Positions 1-11,431 are shown, numbered from the stretch's first letter. The stretch is 64,000 nt of DNA from Aphrocallistes beatrix (GCA_963281255.1 OY725488.1:2641986-2705985), one strand, 5' to 3'. The notes: generated from the sequence alone by a model not told the origin. A program made the numbers and translations.

Positions 1-261
1 GGAGCAGTGTACGAATCTTTACATTGGCTCGCTGCTCAATTTTGAAATCTGCACCCTCGGAAGCTATAATAAATGCCAGTATACAAAAATGCCAAACTAA
101 TAATAGCCGTAGTATAAAAACCAAAGCTCAGAATTGAAAAAGTAAAGTATCATTTGAAAGAGCATCGGTAATGTTACATTAGAAATGCTAACCCAATTCT
201 GAATCAAATGAAACAACCAATATATATCGCAATAACGACTACTTATTGAACGCCCGTAGTA
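1..261 (-). mobile_element. mariner element, 5' end, cut by the window edge
   Basis: The terminal inverted repeat lies at 229-261 on the minus strand and ends in a TA. The same terminal repeat and leader occur at 54121-54312, ahead of a mariner transposase gene. Positions 1-67 encode the first residues of that transposase, but the start codon of the other copy (ATG at 54313) is ATA here (65-67), so this copy lacks its normal start. The rest lies outside the window. The family assignment rests on the match to the second copy, which has a DD34D transposase. Confidence 0.85.
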
Positions 262-596
262 ATAGAATAAATTTAGTGAAAAAAGGTAATTTTGAAACAC
301 ATTGCTGGTCAAAAAAATGACAACATTTAATTACACAAAACAATTTTCTTATTTGTTTTAAAACCTTATATTCGAAATAACATCATTCCGAGGGTAGTTC
401 CCAACCTATGGGCAGCATTGGGAGCGAGAGTATTATATTTGGGATTGCAAAAAATTTTACAGACAGAAATCTGAATTGTTCAGAATATAATTTATCGCCC
501 ACACACGGGCTTGCTCTTTAATAGTTTATCAAACTGTCAACAATTTGGCTGATCATATTTTTTAAATTTTCAAAGCAAGAATGGAGTTTCACTACA
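262..596. other. unassigned AT-rich stretch
   Basis: No gene is recognised. Around 385-430 there is a short GC-richer patch (gttcccaacctatgggc) that vaguely resembles hAT-type termini, but it has no partner or duplication. Confidence 0.4.
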
Positions 597-996
597 ACAG
601 TCACTTCTGAAAACCGGGGAGGCCCGCATCCGGAAAATAAGGTTGTGTTCTATACAAATTACTCTTGGAAACCGGGGCGGTAGTTCGAAAATGGGGCGAG
701 TTTGGATTTTCTTTGCAAAATTATGTTTTTAGTTTAAAATATTCCATTTGTGTATGCTTGATGTATGAAGAGTTGTTACACAGCATTTATGGGTGTGGAT
801 TCCACGAAGTGTTAGAGTCAAAGTACAATATTTTACTGATTGAGGAAGCTAGTTTGCACGGGCCCAAAATTATTTCTCTTAAAATGATTTGTTATTGTCA
901 CGAACTATGCTAACTTGATACAGTACATCTAATCACTCGAAAATCGGGGTGCCCAGCTCAGGTCCCGAGGTGCCCCGGTTTTCGGATGTGGACTGT
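597..996. mobile_element. MITE with cagtc...gactg termini
   Basis: About 400 bp with imperfect terminal inverted repeats. The left end reads acagtcacttctgaaaaccg and the right end is the complement of a related sequence, finishing ttttcggatgtggactgt. Both ends contain GAAAACCGGGG-type stretches. It looks like a Tc1/pogo-type MITE. A TA duplication is possible but not clean, and there is no credible coding sequence. Confidence 0.6.
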
Positions 997-1152
997 AGAT
1001 CATAACTTTTAGTTATAATATATCTACAAGGAATCTTAAACTTGAAGACTTTTTGAAGTGGTATGTATTGAGATGCGAAATGTTTACTCCTTCACAGTCA
1101 AATGGACATAGCGCAGAAAAGTTCCAAAAAGAATAATGCAATTCAAAGATAA

Positions 1153-1563
1153 ACAGTGGCGGCGGATCGAAGGGGGGCCAGGCCCCCCTTCGAGAACTAG
1201 CAAAGTTAATGCACTCGTGGAATAATTGTATTAAACATTATTAGCACTATAATATTTTTAACATTTTTCAATTCTCCAAGCAACAACAGCATAATTCAAT
1301 ATCTAGAATAGCCTAGACTACGTACTGAAATAAGAGTACAGTAGGTACAGGCATCACTTCATATTTCATGCCTCTAACGAAGAGCTCGAATTTGTGTGAG
1401 GATACAATTGAGGCGCAGTTAATTGAATGCATCTTATGGAATTACTAATTAGAATTTGCGGTGAAACTGACTTCTATGCCAAGGGCGTAGGGAAGGGGGG
1501 GTCAAGCTCGCTTTAAAAACCATTTTGGGCACCCCTTTATGAGAATTCTGGATCCGCTAGTGA
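1153..1563. mobile_element. possible non-autonomous DNA transposon
   Basis: The left end (cagtggcggcggatcgaagg) and the complement of the right end (cactagcggatccagaattc) share a CA.T.GCGG..GGATC pattern. The block contains the C-rich/G-rich patches common in old invertebrate DNA transposons. The termini are imperfect and no target duplication is clear. Confidence 0.35.
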
Positions 1564-1679
1564 TAAAGTAAGACAGTCTCTCTCCTAAAAACGATAAAAT
1601 ATTTTAGCTAAAAAACTGTAACATCTATAACTGAAATTTACTTATTTGTCAGATATACTATAGCTGAAGAATTTATTTG

Positions 1680-2188
1680 AACAAGCACGATTCGCTTGCT
1701 TGTGTTCGCAGCTAGCGGACACTTTGTGTCCGCCAGAGGCGCCCTGTGGGCGCCTGGAATCACATTGATTAATAAAAGGGAGATAACATCTCTAAATACT
1801 GTTATAATTGATATAGCACAAAAATCACCAAATTTGTCAATTTATAAAATTTTTGATGCGTAATGATGACGTCATAACAGAGTGATGAATAATCATTTCT
1901 TGATAATAGTAGTTGCATCATATGTGAGGCATATTAATATGCACATTCTATCAAAATTTCAGCCTTCTATAACCTAAAATGGCTGTGGGAGTTATCGGTC
2001 CAAAAACTGAAAGTTCTAATTATAAAAAGGTGACAATGACGTCATAATTCCATGATGAGTCGACATTTTCATCTGAGGTCAGAACTTAGTGGAGCCATAA
2101 ACAAAAGACTCCCACACGCCAAAAATCAGTTTTCTGGGCCTGGCAGTTTCTTCAATCAATTCATTAGTTTTAATAGTAAGGATTAAGT
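1680..2188 (-). mobile_element. HINE copy 1 (Helitron-like non-autonomous repeat)
   Basis: This is a member of the commonest repeat in the window. Read on the minus strand, the family starts TCCTTACTATTAAAACTCGA, passes a (TA)n tract, then about 450 bp of conserved non-coding sequence, and ends in a GC-rich hairpin block (gccagccgcgcagcgcaagc) finishing gcgcgcttgt. This copy has the GC end at 1680 and the degenerate TC end at 2188, and it lacks most of the TA tract. Calling it Helitron/Helentron-like rests on the 5' TC, the hairpin at the other end and the lack of terminal inverted repeats. This is inference. Confidence 0.7.
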
Positions 2189-2834
2189 CAGAGCGAAATT
2201 AAATTCATCCACGAAGATAATATTTGCTCGTTTTGGAGATATTTCGTCAAAGTTAAACAAAATTTTATGAAGAATCTTTGAAAGAAATTGTCATTTGCCA
2301 CAACAGATCTTCATAAAACTGGATTTAGTGTAATTCTTCATAGCAAACGGAGGAATATATATTCCTTGTGTGTTAGGAAACGGGCCGGGATGGACAGACC
2401 ACTTATTATTGACATTCATTAACTAAATAGTTTCGGTTGGAATTTAACGTTATAACTCATTCAAATTTGCATATAATAAAACTAATATTATTTATAATGT
2501 AAAAATCAATTGGGTGCAAAACAGGAGAGCGAAGTTTGAAAGATAGGAAAAGTACACAAATACGTGATGACAGTATGACGAACAGGTAGTTGAATGGATT
2601 GCTTGTACCTATTGTCTCCAAGTATTTGGGACCAAGAAATTTACTGGGAATGTATCAGAGTGAAGACTGATTCGAATCAGTTATCAATCAAAAAATATAC
2701 TAAGATGAACAGTGGGATGAAACATTTTTCTATTGGGATCGCCCGATTTGGCAACGTTTCTCATATAGCCGTTAATATTGGAGTCACAATAAAGAGCTGT
2801 ATTTGATGAACTTAGTATCAAGGATATATATATA
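2189..2834. other. unassigned stretch, no recognised gene
   Basis: An open frame of about 70 codons (2594-2806, plus) exists but resembles nothing I know and has no coding context. I see no inverted repeats or duplications of note. Confidence 0.4.
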
Positions 2835-2844
2835 AGGTCGAACC

Positions 2845-2934
2845 TGCTATAACTGCCACACTATATAACGGTCAGCTGTCTATAGTGGTCCCTGTCTATA
2901 GCGGACCTGTTATGAACGATAAACAAGTTTCATG
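2845..2934. mobile_element. pogo/Tigger-like terminal fragment
   Basis: gaacctgctataactgccac followed by repeated ctatag(t/c)gg units resembles the terminal repeats of pogo/Tigger elements, which carry reiterated short motifs. No partner end was found in the window, so it is an isolated end or a relic. It abuts the half palindrome that begins at 2935. Confidence 0.4.
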
Positions 2935-3511
2935 CATAGTCTACTCTAATGATGCCTCACAGTAAATAACCAAGGATGCGGTAATAGCCGAATGGATTAA
3001 TACACGATTAGCCTAAAATCGTTAACCATGCAGAATAGGCATTAAGAATGTATTACCAGCGTATAAAACATGGCATCAAAGTATATATGTCCGTTGTCAA
3101 AATTTCGATCAGTCATCATATCATTGCGCAACAGGTCATTATAAGCACTATTTTGCCAATTTTCTAAGCTGTTTTAAGCCTACTTCTAAATGTTATTAAG
3201 GTAGAATTTTTGTGTAGAACTAAGATTTGAACGAGTTGATTTGAAAAATTTAAAATTTTTTAATGGAATGTTGTTACATTCCTATGTTGCTATGGTAAAG
3301 CATTTTGATCAGTTTGAGCCATATCCTGCAAACTGTAAGAACTAGGTCTTCAAATCTGATCGTATTTGATAGGCAATTGGCTACTTCCTATTAGGTAATA
3401 ATACAATTTAAACTTCTAAATTCACAGACTAGAGTTATGCGACAATTTAGTGTTGGTCACATTCTTAAAATCAACTCATAACTCAAAACTCGTTGAATTA
3501 AGAAGTTCGAA
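2935..3511 (+). mobile_element. half copy of the 1.07-kb palindromic family
   Basis: The sequence starts catagtctactctaatgatg and follows the left arm of the palindrome at 45881-46951 closely to just past its centre, then diverges. The mirror arm is missing. The half ends about 190 bp upstream of the first open segment of the P-like transposase (3703), so it may be that element's own terminus rather than an independent insertion. No 7-bp duplication is visible, as expected for a half copy. Confidence 0.75.
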
Positions 3512-4297
3512 TTTAGAAAGCTGAAGAGGATAAGTATCGTATATCCACATTTGATGAACTCAAACTCAAACTTAATTTGCTAACTCTTCACAACTGGGTG
3601 ATATGGTGTTCAAGTGAGAGTTCTATTTACTTTTTACTTACACGATTAGAAAAATCAAGGATATCTCTGTTGAGGCCAGTCTATCGGTTAATACCAATTT
3701 AATTCCTGAAGCTTTTTACGACAACGAGCCGATCTCTTTCCCTAAATTTCATAAATGATATACGTCAAGTTGAGAATCTTTTTAGTGAGATTGTGCGTAC
3801 CTCTTTTGTTAATACTTCTGAGACTGGCTCTGTTTGTCATCATGTTAATTCAGCCAAAGCACATATCATTAATGCAATTAATGAAATAGAGGAGCGTAAC
3901 GCAAATGAGCTAAAGTTGACTGATGAAAATAATGTACTCTCTTCTTACCTCCCTCGACTTCAATTCATTCTATGCCAGATTGAAAATATCATGGTTGCAA
4001 AAAATAGACGCAGATATAATATTATAACCCAGGTATTTTCACATTACATTACATATTACTTATATGTCGGCCAGATTTTTCTATTAATATTCATTCAGTG
4101 TGTTGAAAGGTTATTTCCTGGATTAGTGAAAGATCACTTTATATTCTGAGGGTATGGTGTTATTTAATATAGAAATTCTCGCCGACATATAAGTAAATTG
4201 TTTTCATTGTATACTTCTCAGCAATAGCTCCGTCAATATTTGTTTACTTTTTAGGTTTTGGCGCTCAAGGCTCATATATACTCCAACTCCTGTTATA

Positions 4298-5133
4298 CTA
4301 GGACATTCAAAAAGTCTTGCGGGTCATACCATAAAATAATAAATAAATGTCATAGAATATGTTCCAATGTATTATTTATTCGAAATACCCCCCTCCTACT
4401 TCTACACAGCGTTTCAATCTTTCCACCCACTTTATGAATGCATTTTTGTACTCTTCTTCGGGGATGGATTTGAAGAAGTGGTACAGGGCCGACCCGAGGG
4501 TTTGTTTCGACTCAAATTCCCTGCCTTGAAGGTAGATTTTGAGCTTGGGGAATAGCCAAAAATCACAGGGAGCTAGGTCTGGTGAGTAGGGTGGGTGGGG
4601 AAGTAAATCTAACCCCTCTGATTCCAAGAAATTTTTAGTGAGCTTGGCTGTATGGGAGCTAGCATTAACTATCAATAATTTTATTCCCCTCATTTTAGCC
4701 TTGGGACGGAGCTCTTCCACGTTTTTTATTAGGTTTGGAAGTACTTTCTCTGTAAAAAACGTTGCGTTTACTGTTTTACCACTTTCAGAAGGTATTTGCA
4801 AGACTATTCCACTACTATTGAAGAAGATCGTGTACATTACCTTCGGTTTTCTGAAGTCGGGCCTAGGAATTTGGGCCGGTCTTTCGTCCCCTCTCACCCA
4901 TGATCGCATTTTATACTTGCTGTAAGGGGTTGAATAATAGACCCAAGTCTCATCCCCGGTTATAACTTCAGCTAGGCGTCTAGGATCACAACCGTCATAG
5001 GTTTCCAGGAGTTTCTAAGATTTTCAGTAAATCAAGCTAAGATATAAGGTTGTGTTATATATGAAAACTGATTTGTTTACTATTATTGTCTGCGAAATAT
5101 ACCATGACCCGCAAGACTTATTGAACGCCCTAG
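4298..5133 (-). mobile_element. internally deleted mariner inside the P-like transposase
   Basis: The 836-bp element has terminal inverted repeats (ctaggacattcaaaaagtct on the left, and its near complement ending gcccctag-like at 5133) and TA duplications at 4296-4297 and 5134-5135. Full mariners are about 1.3 kb. The missing part is the N-terminal DNA-binding half of the transposase, because the right terminal repeat lies only about 130 bp from the first catalytic motif. Confidence 0.9.
4376..4960 (-). pseudogene. mariner DD34D transposase, C-terminal half
   Basis: Minus-strand reading gives TGDETW (first catalytic Asp), then LLIVNASSHTAKL where the family normally has HDNA, then PYSPDLAPCDFWLFP (third Asp). 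The spacing fits DD34D. The second catalytic Asp has become Val, so this protein could not cut DNA even if expressed. The helix-turn-helix domains are absent. Confidence 0.85.
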
Positions 5134-6831
5134 TAACTACCTGCAGTCTCTAAGCTGTTTATCCCTCCCACATTTTCATACTTTGCAGAGGCTATATAAC
5201 CCTATTGGTTTAGAGATCGAATACTTTATTTTTCTAAAAAATGCAACGAAGATTTCTCAGTGCAGCAAAAGCACGTTATTGTTCAGATTGACGAAGTTCA
5301 TGTCAAATCGGAGATTGCCTATAAGGGTGGAAACATTATTGCGCCTACACTCAACACAGAAGATCCAATAAAGACAGTTTTAGTTATAATGGATCTAGTC
5401 TCCATAAAAAATGGTCAACTATCGTTCGCCTTTTTCCTCTTTCATCTACGAATGCATCAGAATTGTATATTGCTCTAAAATCCGTCATTTTTGAGATCGA
5501 AAAATGTGGGCTATTCGTTCAAGTAATTTGTTCTGACAACTACCCACAAAATGTTAGTATTTTAAAAAAGTTTTCTTCCGATCAAAAGACTCTTACATCC
5601 GTTGTCCCTCATCCAGTTGACAAATCCAGAACCCTATTCCTGTTATTCGATGCGGTTCATATTTTGAAATGTATCTGTAACAACTGGCTTAACACTCCTG
5701 ATTTTAGCCATACATTTCTTTTCCCATGTTTAAATGATATATCCACTGAAGCTATCAAATATCCTCTTACTAAATGCAAAGCTTGTTTTGAAGATGTGAG
5801 ATCACTATACAAACAAGAGCAACACTCTTTCGCTAAAATTCCGCACCAACTGATAGCTAAATCCTGCTGGCCTTCGAGCATAGAACGAGAGAACGTTAAA
5901 CTTGCTCTCAAGATTTTTAATGAATTGACTATTGCTGGCCTAATAATTCAGGATCAATCACGAGACGAGGCATTCAAGACACAAACAGCCGAATTTATTT
6001 CTATCATTTTAGACATCTGGAAAATTTTTAATGTCAGTACGCCACAGAAAGGAATACGTTTGCGAGATGAATTTTTAAAGCCCCTTGTACGAGACGATCC
6101 ACGTTTTTCATTTTTAGAGCGTATCGTAGTTTGGATTGAAACCTGGGAAGCAACAACTAAAGCAAACAAGGCATCACTCACCCACCAGACATTCACTAGT
6201 CTAAGGCACACCTGCATAACATTACCGCTACTAGTTCACCATTTGACTAACAACTGTGGCTTTTCTTATGTATTGACCTCCTTCCTACAGAATGATGCGC
6301 TAGAGCATCATTTCGGATTGTATAGACAGATGTCTGGAGCTAATTATCACATATCCTACCTGCAAATCCTAGAGTCTGAACGTCGACTGAAAGTATCTAG
6401 TATGCTTAAACTGTACCAATCGAGCGAAGAACATTTCTGTTCACGATTTTATTAAGCAATTCTACAATTGTTCAGTTGATGACCCTGACTCTTCAATCTT
6501 AACACAAGAACGGATAATGAATCTACTTCCAGATTTAGAATCAATAAGATACGACACCCAAACACTGCAGGCTTTAGCCTTTATGGCTTGGTTTGCTGTA
6601 CATCAATATTACAAGCAATCAAATAAATGTTCTATCTGTCTGGATTTCATTACCACTGACAAAGATTTCCTGATCGAACAGTCCAATGATTCAAGGTTCG
6701 CCTATTTAGAAATCGTGGACAGAGGATCCCTTAAGTGGCCTTCAGATGCTATTCTAAGAGCAGTTATTATTTTATGGAAAATCTTTGTCGGTTTTGATAA
6801 TGATATCTCTCTGATGACAGAAGTAGTTTAA

Positions 6832-7193
6832 GGGCCTTCTAAACAAATATTAGTTGCTCTAGGGGTTCGTTATATGGAAGACAATTGCTGCGAAACTTGA
6901 GGTGATAAATGCCCTTCCTGTAAGATGATTTATTGGCATATTTTACACAAGGTATTTGGAGATATCACGAATTGTTTGATATCCAATAAAATCAAGGATT
7001 ATAATTCTCAAATCAGTTTTCGTGCGTACCACTCTCGAAAGATCAAGAAATTTAAGATTAGCTACGGTATAATAGTTATTGTAATATGCCTCTTTGTTGT
7101 TTTACGAGGAACGAGTCGCGAATAGCAAAACAAGAATTTTCCGCGAATAGTCGAAACCGCGAATGGCAAACCCGCGAACGGCGAGGGTTACCT
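6832..7193. other. 3' flank of the P-like gene with a pogo-like terminus
   Basis: No coding sequence is recognised. Positions 7120-7193 hold reiterated gcgaat(a/g)g motifs ending ggcgagggttacctgta, which resembles a pogo/Tigger-type right terminus. A related end occurs at 63565-63628. No left partner was found, and the expected right arm of the palindromic/P-like family is not visible here. Confidence 0.4.
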
Positions 7194-7214
7194 GTATATG
7201 TGTGTATATATATA

Positions 7215-8391
7215 CACTAAGCAGACAAAAGTATTTGCACAGTCATTTATACTACGAGTCTAAAACAATGCATGGTATTAATAGCATGACAAGACTAACA
7301 ATGTTAATTATGTAGTACATATACGTATGCATACTGTTATTGCGGAATTTGGATCTTCTGGATAACTAGATTCAATATTTTGTAGGGTTGCCCTTCGATT
7401 TTTTTAGTTCTTTAAGCCTCTTTGGAATTCCATCGTAAAGGCGATTTATTCTTTCTAAGGAGAATCTCTCCCATTCGTCGATAAGAGCTTCTTTCATTTG
7501 AGCAAAAGTATCTGGTTGTTTTTCGCGCTTTCTTACTGAGCTCAGCAGTATTTCCCACACAGTCTCAATTATGTTTAAGTCGGGAGATTGGGGGGGCCAA
7601 CTCATCACCTTCATTTTCTTTTTGCCAAACCAATTCTTCACGATTCTAGCGGAGTGACATGGGACGTTGTCTTGCATGAATATTCCTTTCTGATTCTTCT
7701 TGTAAAATTTGATCCAGAAACTCCTGCGAAATGTTTCTAAAATATCAGAAATATAAGATTTGGCATCCATAGTTTGCTTAACCTCGATTAATTGACCCAT
7801 CATATGAAAATTAATGCATCCCCAAACATTACACTCCCTCCTCCACCTCTAATAGATTTATTTGTGCATTCTGGCGAATAACGCTCCCCATTTTCTCTCC
7901 AAACCCTTATTCTCCCATCTGAATTCAAAAGATTAAATTTAGATTCGTCGGAACACTACGTTCTTCCATTGTTTAATCCCCCAGGTCTTGTGTTTGCGAA
8001 AGAATGCTTACCTTTTCTTCTTGTTGGTTCGAGATACCAGGGGCTTTTTGCAAGGCCTTCTAGCCTAAAAACCCATCTTGTGAAGTGCTGTACTAACAGT
8101 TTTGGAAGAAACCCTCTGATCTTTTGCATCATTGTATATTTCAGTGATCCCGCGCAAAGTATTCCATAAATTATGCTTGACGATACTTTTCAATTGCCTC
8201 GCTCCTCTGGTTGTGATCATTTTCGGACTCTTAAAAGAATTGGTCGAACCAGTGTTTTGCCATCTTCTAACAATGAAAGAAACAGTGCTGGACGCAAGAT
8301 TTAGAGTTCTTGCTATGTCTCGAAAACCATGTCCACCTTTCGATAGACCAATGCATTGGTCCCTAATGTTGTGTGGGATTTCTTCTTTTTT
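7215..8391 (-). pseudogene. Tc1-type (DD34E) element with decayed transposase
   Basis: The 3' terminus cactaagcagacaaaagtat lies at 7215 next to a TA. The other end is lost where the copy joins a HINE at about 8391. The minus-strand transposase includes an N-terminal paired-like helix-turn-helix (8380-8065: LSKGGHGFRDIARTLN, STVSFIVRRW), then SDESKFNL, MQDNVPCHSA and SPDLNIIETVW. I count 34 residues between the second Asp and the Glu, which is the Tc1 spacing. Frames are interrupted around 8060 and 7805, so the gene is dead. Confidence 0.8.
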
Positions 8392-8464
8392 AATCAGTAT
8401 TCTCTGCCTGGTAGTTTCTTTAATCAATTCGTTATAGATACATATATATCTACACACATACATA

Positions 8465-9766
8465 CAGGGTACGATTTAAGTTCTCTCCCATTTATAATTA
8501 TCCATAACTTTGTGAATCTTCACTTAGTATCATTGAAAATTCACGTATAGATTAGAGACCATGTTACAATACGAATTATGAATTGCTATTCAATGTATCC
8601 GCCTTTGATTTAATTTATAGCTTTTATTCTGCCTGGTAAAGCCCCTACGGCGCCACGTAGAACCTCTTTGGGAACCTTCTCCCATTCTGGTACTAAAGAT
8701 CTCTTCAAAGACTCAATATTTTCGTGAGATTTACTACAGGCATTTGTTCGAGGATGGGCCAATCGAATAACCCATGGGGTTTAGGTCTGGGCTGTACGGA
8801 GTATATTGGTCATTACTGACAAACCCCGGAATATTGCGGCGAAGCCAATCTTGAGTGGAATTTTCGGTATGGGCATGAGCTTTATCTTGTTGGAAGACGG
8901 AAGACCTCCCATTAAATAGTTTGCCATAGGTTCTTCACAACCGGCTCTAAAATCAACGAACCGTAGGTAGGAGCGTTGATTTTAACCTCGCTGGGGACGA
9001 AGACCCGATGTGTCCGTCCACTAGCGGATATTCCAGGCCAAATCATCACTGAGGGAGGCTTTTGCAACCTAGGGACATATCTGAGCATTTCTTTATTGCT
9101 ACATGTCGTGAGTGATATTATTCTGTCATTTTGACTATTAGAAACCTCGTGGATTGTGAAAATTTTCTCATCTGATAGCAGAATATTTTACAGACCACTA
9201 GTAGCGTGCCGACCAAGTTCTCCTTCACTTTCAGTAATCTCTTTTCTTTAACCTGCTCACTAAGGAAATGAATCTTCTTTCTTTTGTAAGCTCACATCCC
9301 TAAACAGATTTTCACAACTTTGCGAATTGAAAACTCGCAAATTTTGAGTTCTAGAGCCATTTTTCTCAGCGAACGCCGGGGATTTCGACAAATCCGTCCA
9401 CAAACAGCCTTCTAGAGTTGAAGAGCCCTTATTGACGGCCAGCGACCACTTCTTGCCTTGTCCGCAGCTCCTCCGATATCCTTGTATATCCTAATAGTAC
9501 GGTAGACAAACTTTCGCCTCGATTCAGGAAACTTCAACTATTTCATTATTTCTGCATGTGTCCCGCCGGTTTTGAATAATTCAATAATTCCACACCTCTT
9601 TTGCCCCATTGGGATTAAAATTTCAGAATCTGGTTATTTTGTGTAATTAAGTTAGATCTTTACAGGAAAGTTATAACTTAAAAATAGCATGTATAACAAC
9701 TAATATACAGGTTATGCTTGGATTGTTGGTAGTCTTAATTGGGGACATAACTTAAATCGCACCCTG
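8465..9766 (-). pseudogene. Tc1/mariner element of DD37D (maT) type, dead
   Basis: The 1302-bp element has terminal repeats cagggtacgatttaagtt and the matching aacttaaatcgcaccctg, flanked by TA. The minus-strand transposase is badly decayed but shows QQDKAHAHTENSTQDW and PYSPDLNPMGYSIG. I count 37 residues between the catalytic Asp of QQD and the residue after PM, which should be Asp and is Gly here. That spacing is typical of the maT lineage. Several frame breaks are present. Confidence 0.75.
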
Positions 9767-9768
9767 TA

Positions 9769-10247
9769 CACTACCTGGACAAAAGTATTTGTACACTTCA
9801 TTATCTCATGTGCATTTAATACTAAAATGGGTCTATTCATGAAGAAAAAACTCCAAAACGGTAAGTGATACAATTATTCGAGTTTCAAATCCGATCTTCG
9901 CATTCGGATTAGTTATTGTAGGATATTTCTAATAAATTATTAATTTCCAATGTTTTCAAATTATCAATCCCTGCCACTTTGTGCCGCATATGTCCCTCTT
10001 TATTACCATACATGATGTTACATGATGTACTACCTATTGCGCGACAGGTTGATAATTTAAACCATTGGGTTGAGCAATGTATTAGAAATCTTCAACTATT
10101 ACTAATTTGAATGTGAAGATTTCGAATTTTAATCAGACTCATAATAGCTCTTAGAGTTAGAATACTTTTCTCTTCATAAAAAGATCCAATTTAGTACTAT
10201 TTGTATGAGGAATAATATATTGTATAAATACTTTTGTCCAGTTAGTG
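9769..10247. mobile_element. Tc1-type palindromic MITE
   Basis: 479 bp with termini cactacctggacaaaagtat and its complement, flanked by TA. Related, nearly palindromic copies of 470-480 bp lie at 11468, 17498 and 27826, and truncated ones at 42241 and 48516. They are non-coding and probably mobilised by a Tc1-like transposase. Confidence 0.8.
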
Positions 10248-10341
10248 TATATACACATTAATCGAGTTTTAATAGTAAGGATATATTGATAAACAATCAT
10301 TGGTTCAAGTCAATTAGTAATAGGTACTTGAACTCTGGAAT

Positions 10342-10740
10342 TTAGATAAATTCGATCCACTTAGTAAAATGGCCCATAAATGTTAGTATGTGCTTATAAC
10401 CATCTGATTCTACAAGTGGACTGGTAAGATCTATTTCTACACGATACCAAACCTTAGCTATAACAGGTAATGGCTTGAGTGGAACTACTAGACTTTTTAG
10501 ATTGGGTTGATTCCTTTGGCATCGAATGCAATTATTCGCATACATTCCTGGCCAGTAACACCGATCTATTGATAACTATAGGAGTATCAAGGACATTGAT
10601 GGCCTGCTTGGTTATGGTTTTCCCTCAATATGCTCGGTGCTTCTTCCGTCTTAATCACAAATGCTGTAGTATTACCAGAAAATTATATGAGCATGTTTTT
10701 CTGAATCAGGTACAGCTAGACCTCTTACGTAAATTTCGCT
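10342..10740 (-). pseudogene. integrase fragment (Ty3/gypsy or Ginger1 type)
   Basis: Minus-strand translation gives a broken H-x-x-x-x-H segment (HNQAGH), RCYWPGM, then CIRCQ and a core start VEIDLTSPL...FTKWIEFI. This is the H2C2 zinc-binding domain followed by the first third of a DDE integrase core. The upstream part needs a frame change and contains stops. Nothing of the rest survives, so a gypsy retroelement cannot be separated from a Ginger1 DNA transposon. Confidence 0.65.
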
Positions 10741-10939
10741 TTTGATCCTTAGAATAATTACAAGGATAAGTTTAATCTTTCAAGTATTTCAGAATGATTT
10801 CGTACTCATAGGGGTCCATTGTGGTTTAGTTGTTCGAGAACTGAAAGAAATATATGTCGAAAGATGTTGGAAAGTGTATTTAGATATTATAATAATACTA
10901 TAATTCAAATTCATGAATCATAATACTGTTTTAAATATT

Positions 10940-11313
10940 ACAAGCGCGCTTCGCTTGCTTGCGCTGCGCGGCTGGCGGACACTTCGTGTCCGCCAGAGGC
11001 TCCCTTCGGTCGCCTGGAGGTGACATTGGTTAATTATAAGGGAGATAACATCTCTAAATATGTCCATCTTAGTGTTAAAACCGATTTCACTCGAAAAATC
11101 ACCAAATTTGTCAATTTTAAAATTTTTGATGCGTAATGATGACGTCATAACAGAGTGATGAGTCGACATTTTGCTCTGAACTCAGAACTTACTGGAGCCA
11201 TAGCCAAAAGACTCCCACATGCCAAAAATCAGCCTTCTGCGCCCGGCAGTTTCTTCAATCAATTCGTTACAGATATATATATATACAATCATCGAGTTTT
11301 AATAGTAAGGATA
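10940..11313 (-). mobile_element. HINE copy 3 with internal deletion
   Basis: The GC-hairpin end is at 10940 (acaagcgcgcttcgcttgct) and the TC end at 11313. Compared with the full copy at 53528-54116, about 170-190 bp is missing. The gap lies exactly between two GATGAGTC repeats that flank the missing segment in other copies (the join is near 11156-11163). Confidence 0.75.
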
Positions 11314-11431
11314 TCTTGGTAACTTTTATTCATCATATTAATTATGTGTCTTATTAAGATATGTTTTCAAGCCTTCAACTGTAACAATCGACTTCATAAG
11401 TAAATGTAGTACTACGATTACTAATTATTCA

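Larger units (their letters stand above)
3703..6831 (+). pseudogene. P-element/THAP9-like transposase, split by a mariner and frameshifted
   Basis: Pieces in order: 3703-4032, a likely 222-bp intron (4033-4254, GTATTT...TTTTTAG, phase 0), 4255-4297, a mariner insertion (4298-5133), then 5136 to 6831. With the mariner ignored the frame runs through the insertion point. Family landmarks are CYNYLQ...LPHFHTLQRL, a catalytic-type IDEVHV, CSDN, LLFDAVHILK and QNDALEHHFGLYRQMSG, then a Cys-pair tail (CSICLD). P transposases cut and paste using an RNase H-like fold and GTP. Frame shifts occur near 5255, 5410 and 6430. No N-terminal THAP zinc finger is visible upstream, so the copy is incomplete and inactive. 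The family call is firm; the intron is inferred from splice consensus and frame. Confidence 0.85.
8392..10283 (-). mobile_element. HINE copy 2, 5' portion carrying two TA-element insertions
   Basis: HINE sequence at 8392-8464 (ctgcctggtagtttctttaa to the TA tract) resumes at 10248-10283 with the TC end (complement of TCCTTACTATTAAAACTCGA). Between the two are a maT-like element (8465-9766) and a Tc1 MITE (9769-10247), both inserted at TA in the microsatellite. The GC-hairpin end is missing where the Tc1 at 7215-8391 abuts. Confidence 0.65.

Noticed and set aside
385..430. hAT-like terminus
   Set aside because: A short similarity (gttcccaacc) without partner end or 8-bp duplication.
10918..11169. 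Open frames inside HINE copies (also at 48121-48402, 51909-52193, 53350-53757, 63581-63826)
   Set aside because: They read through the repeat's GC hairpin and body, differ in frame between copies and encode no conserved protein.
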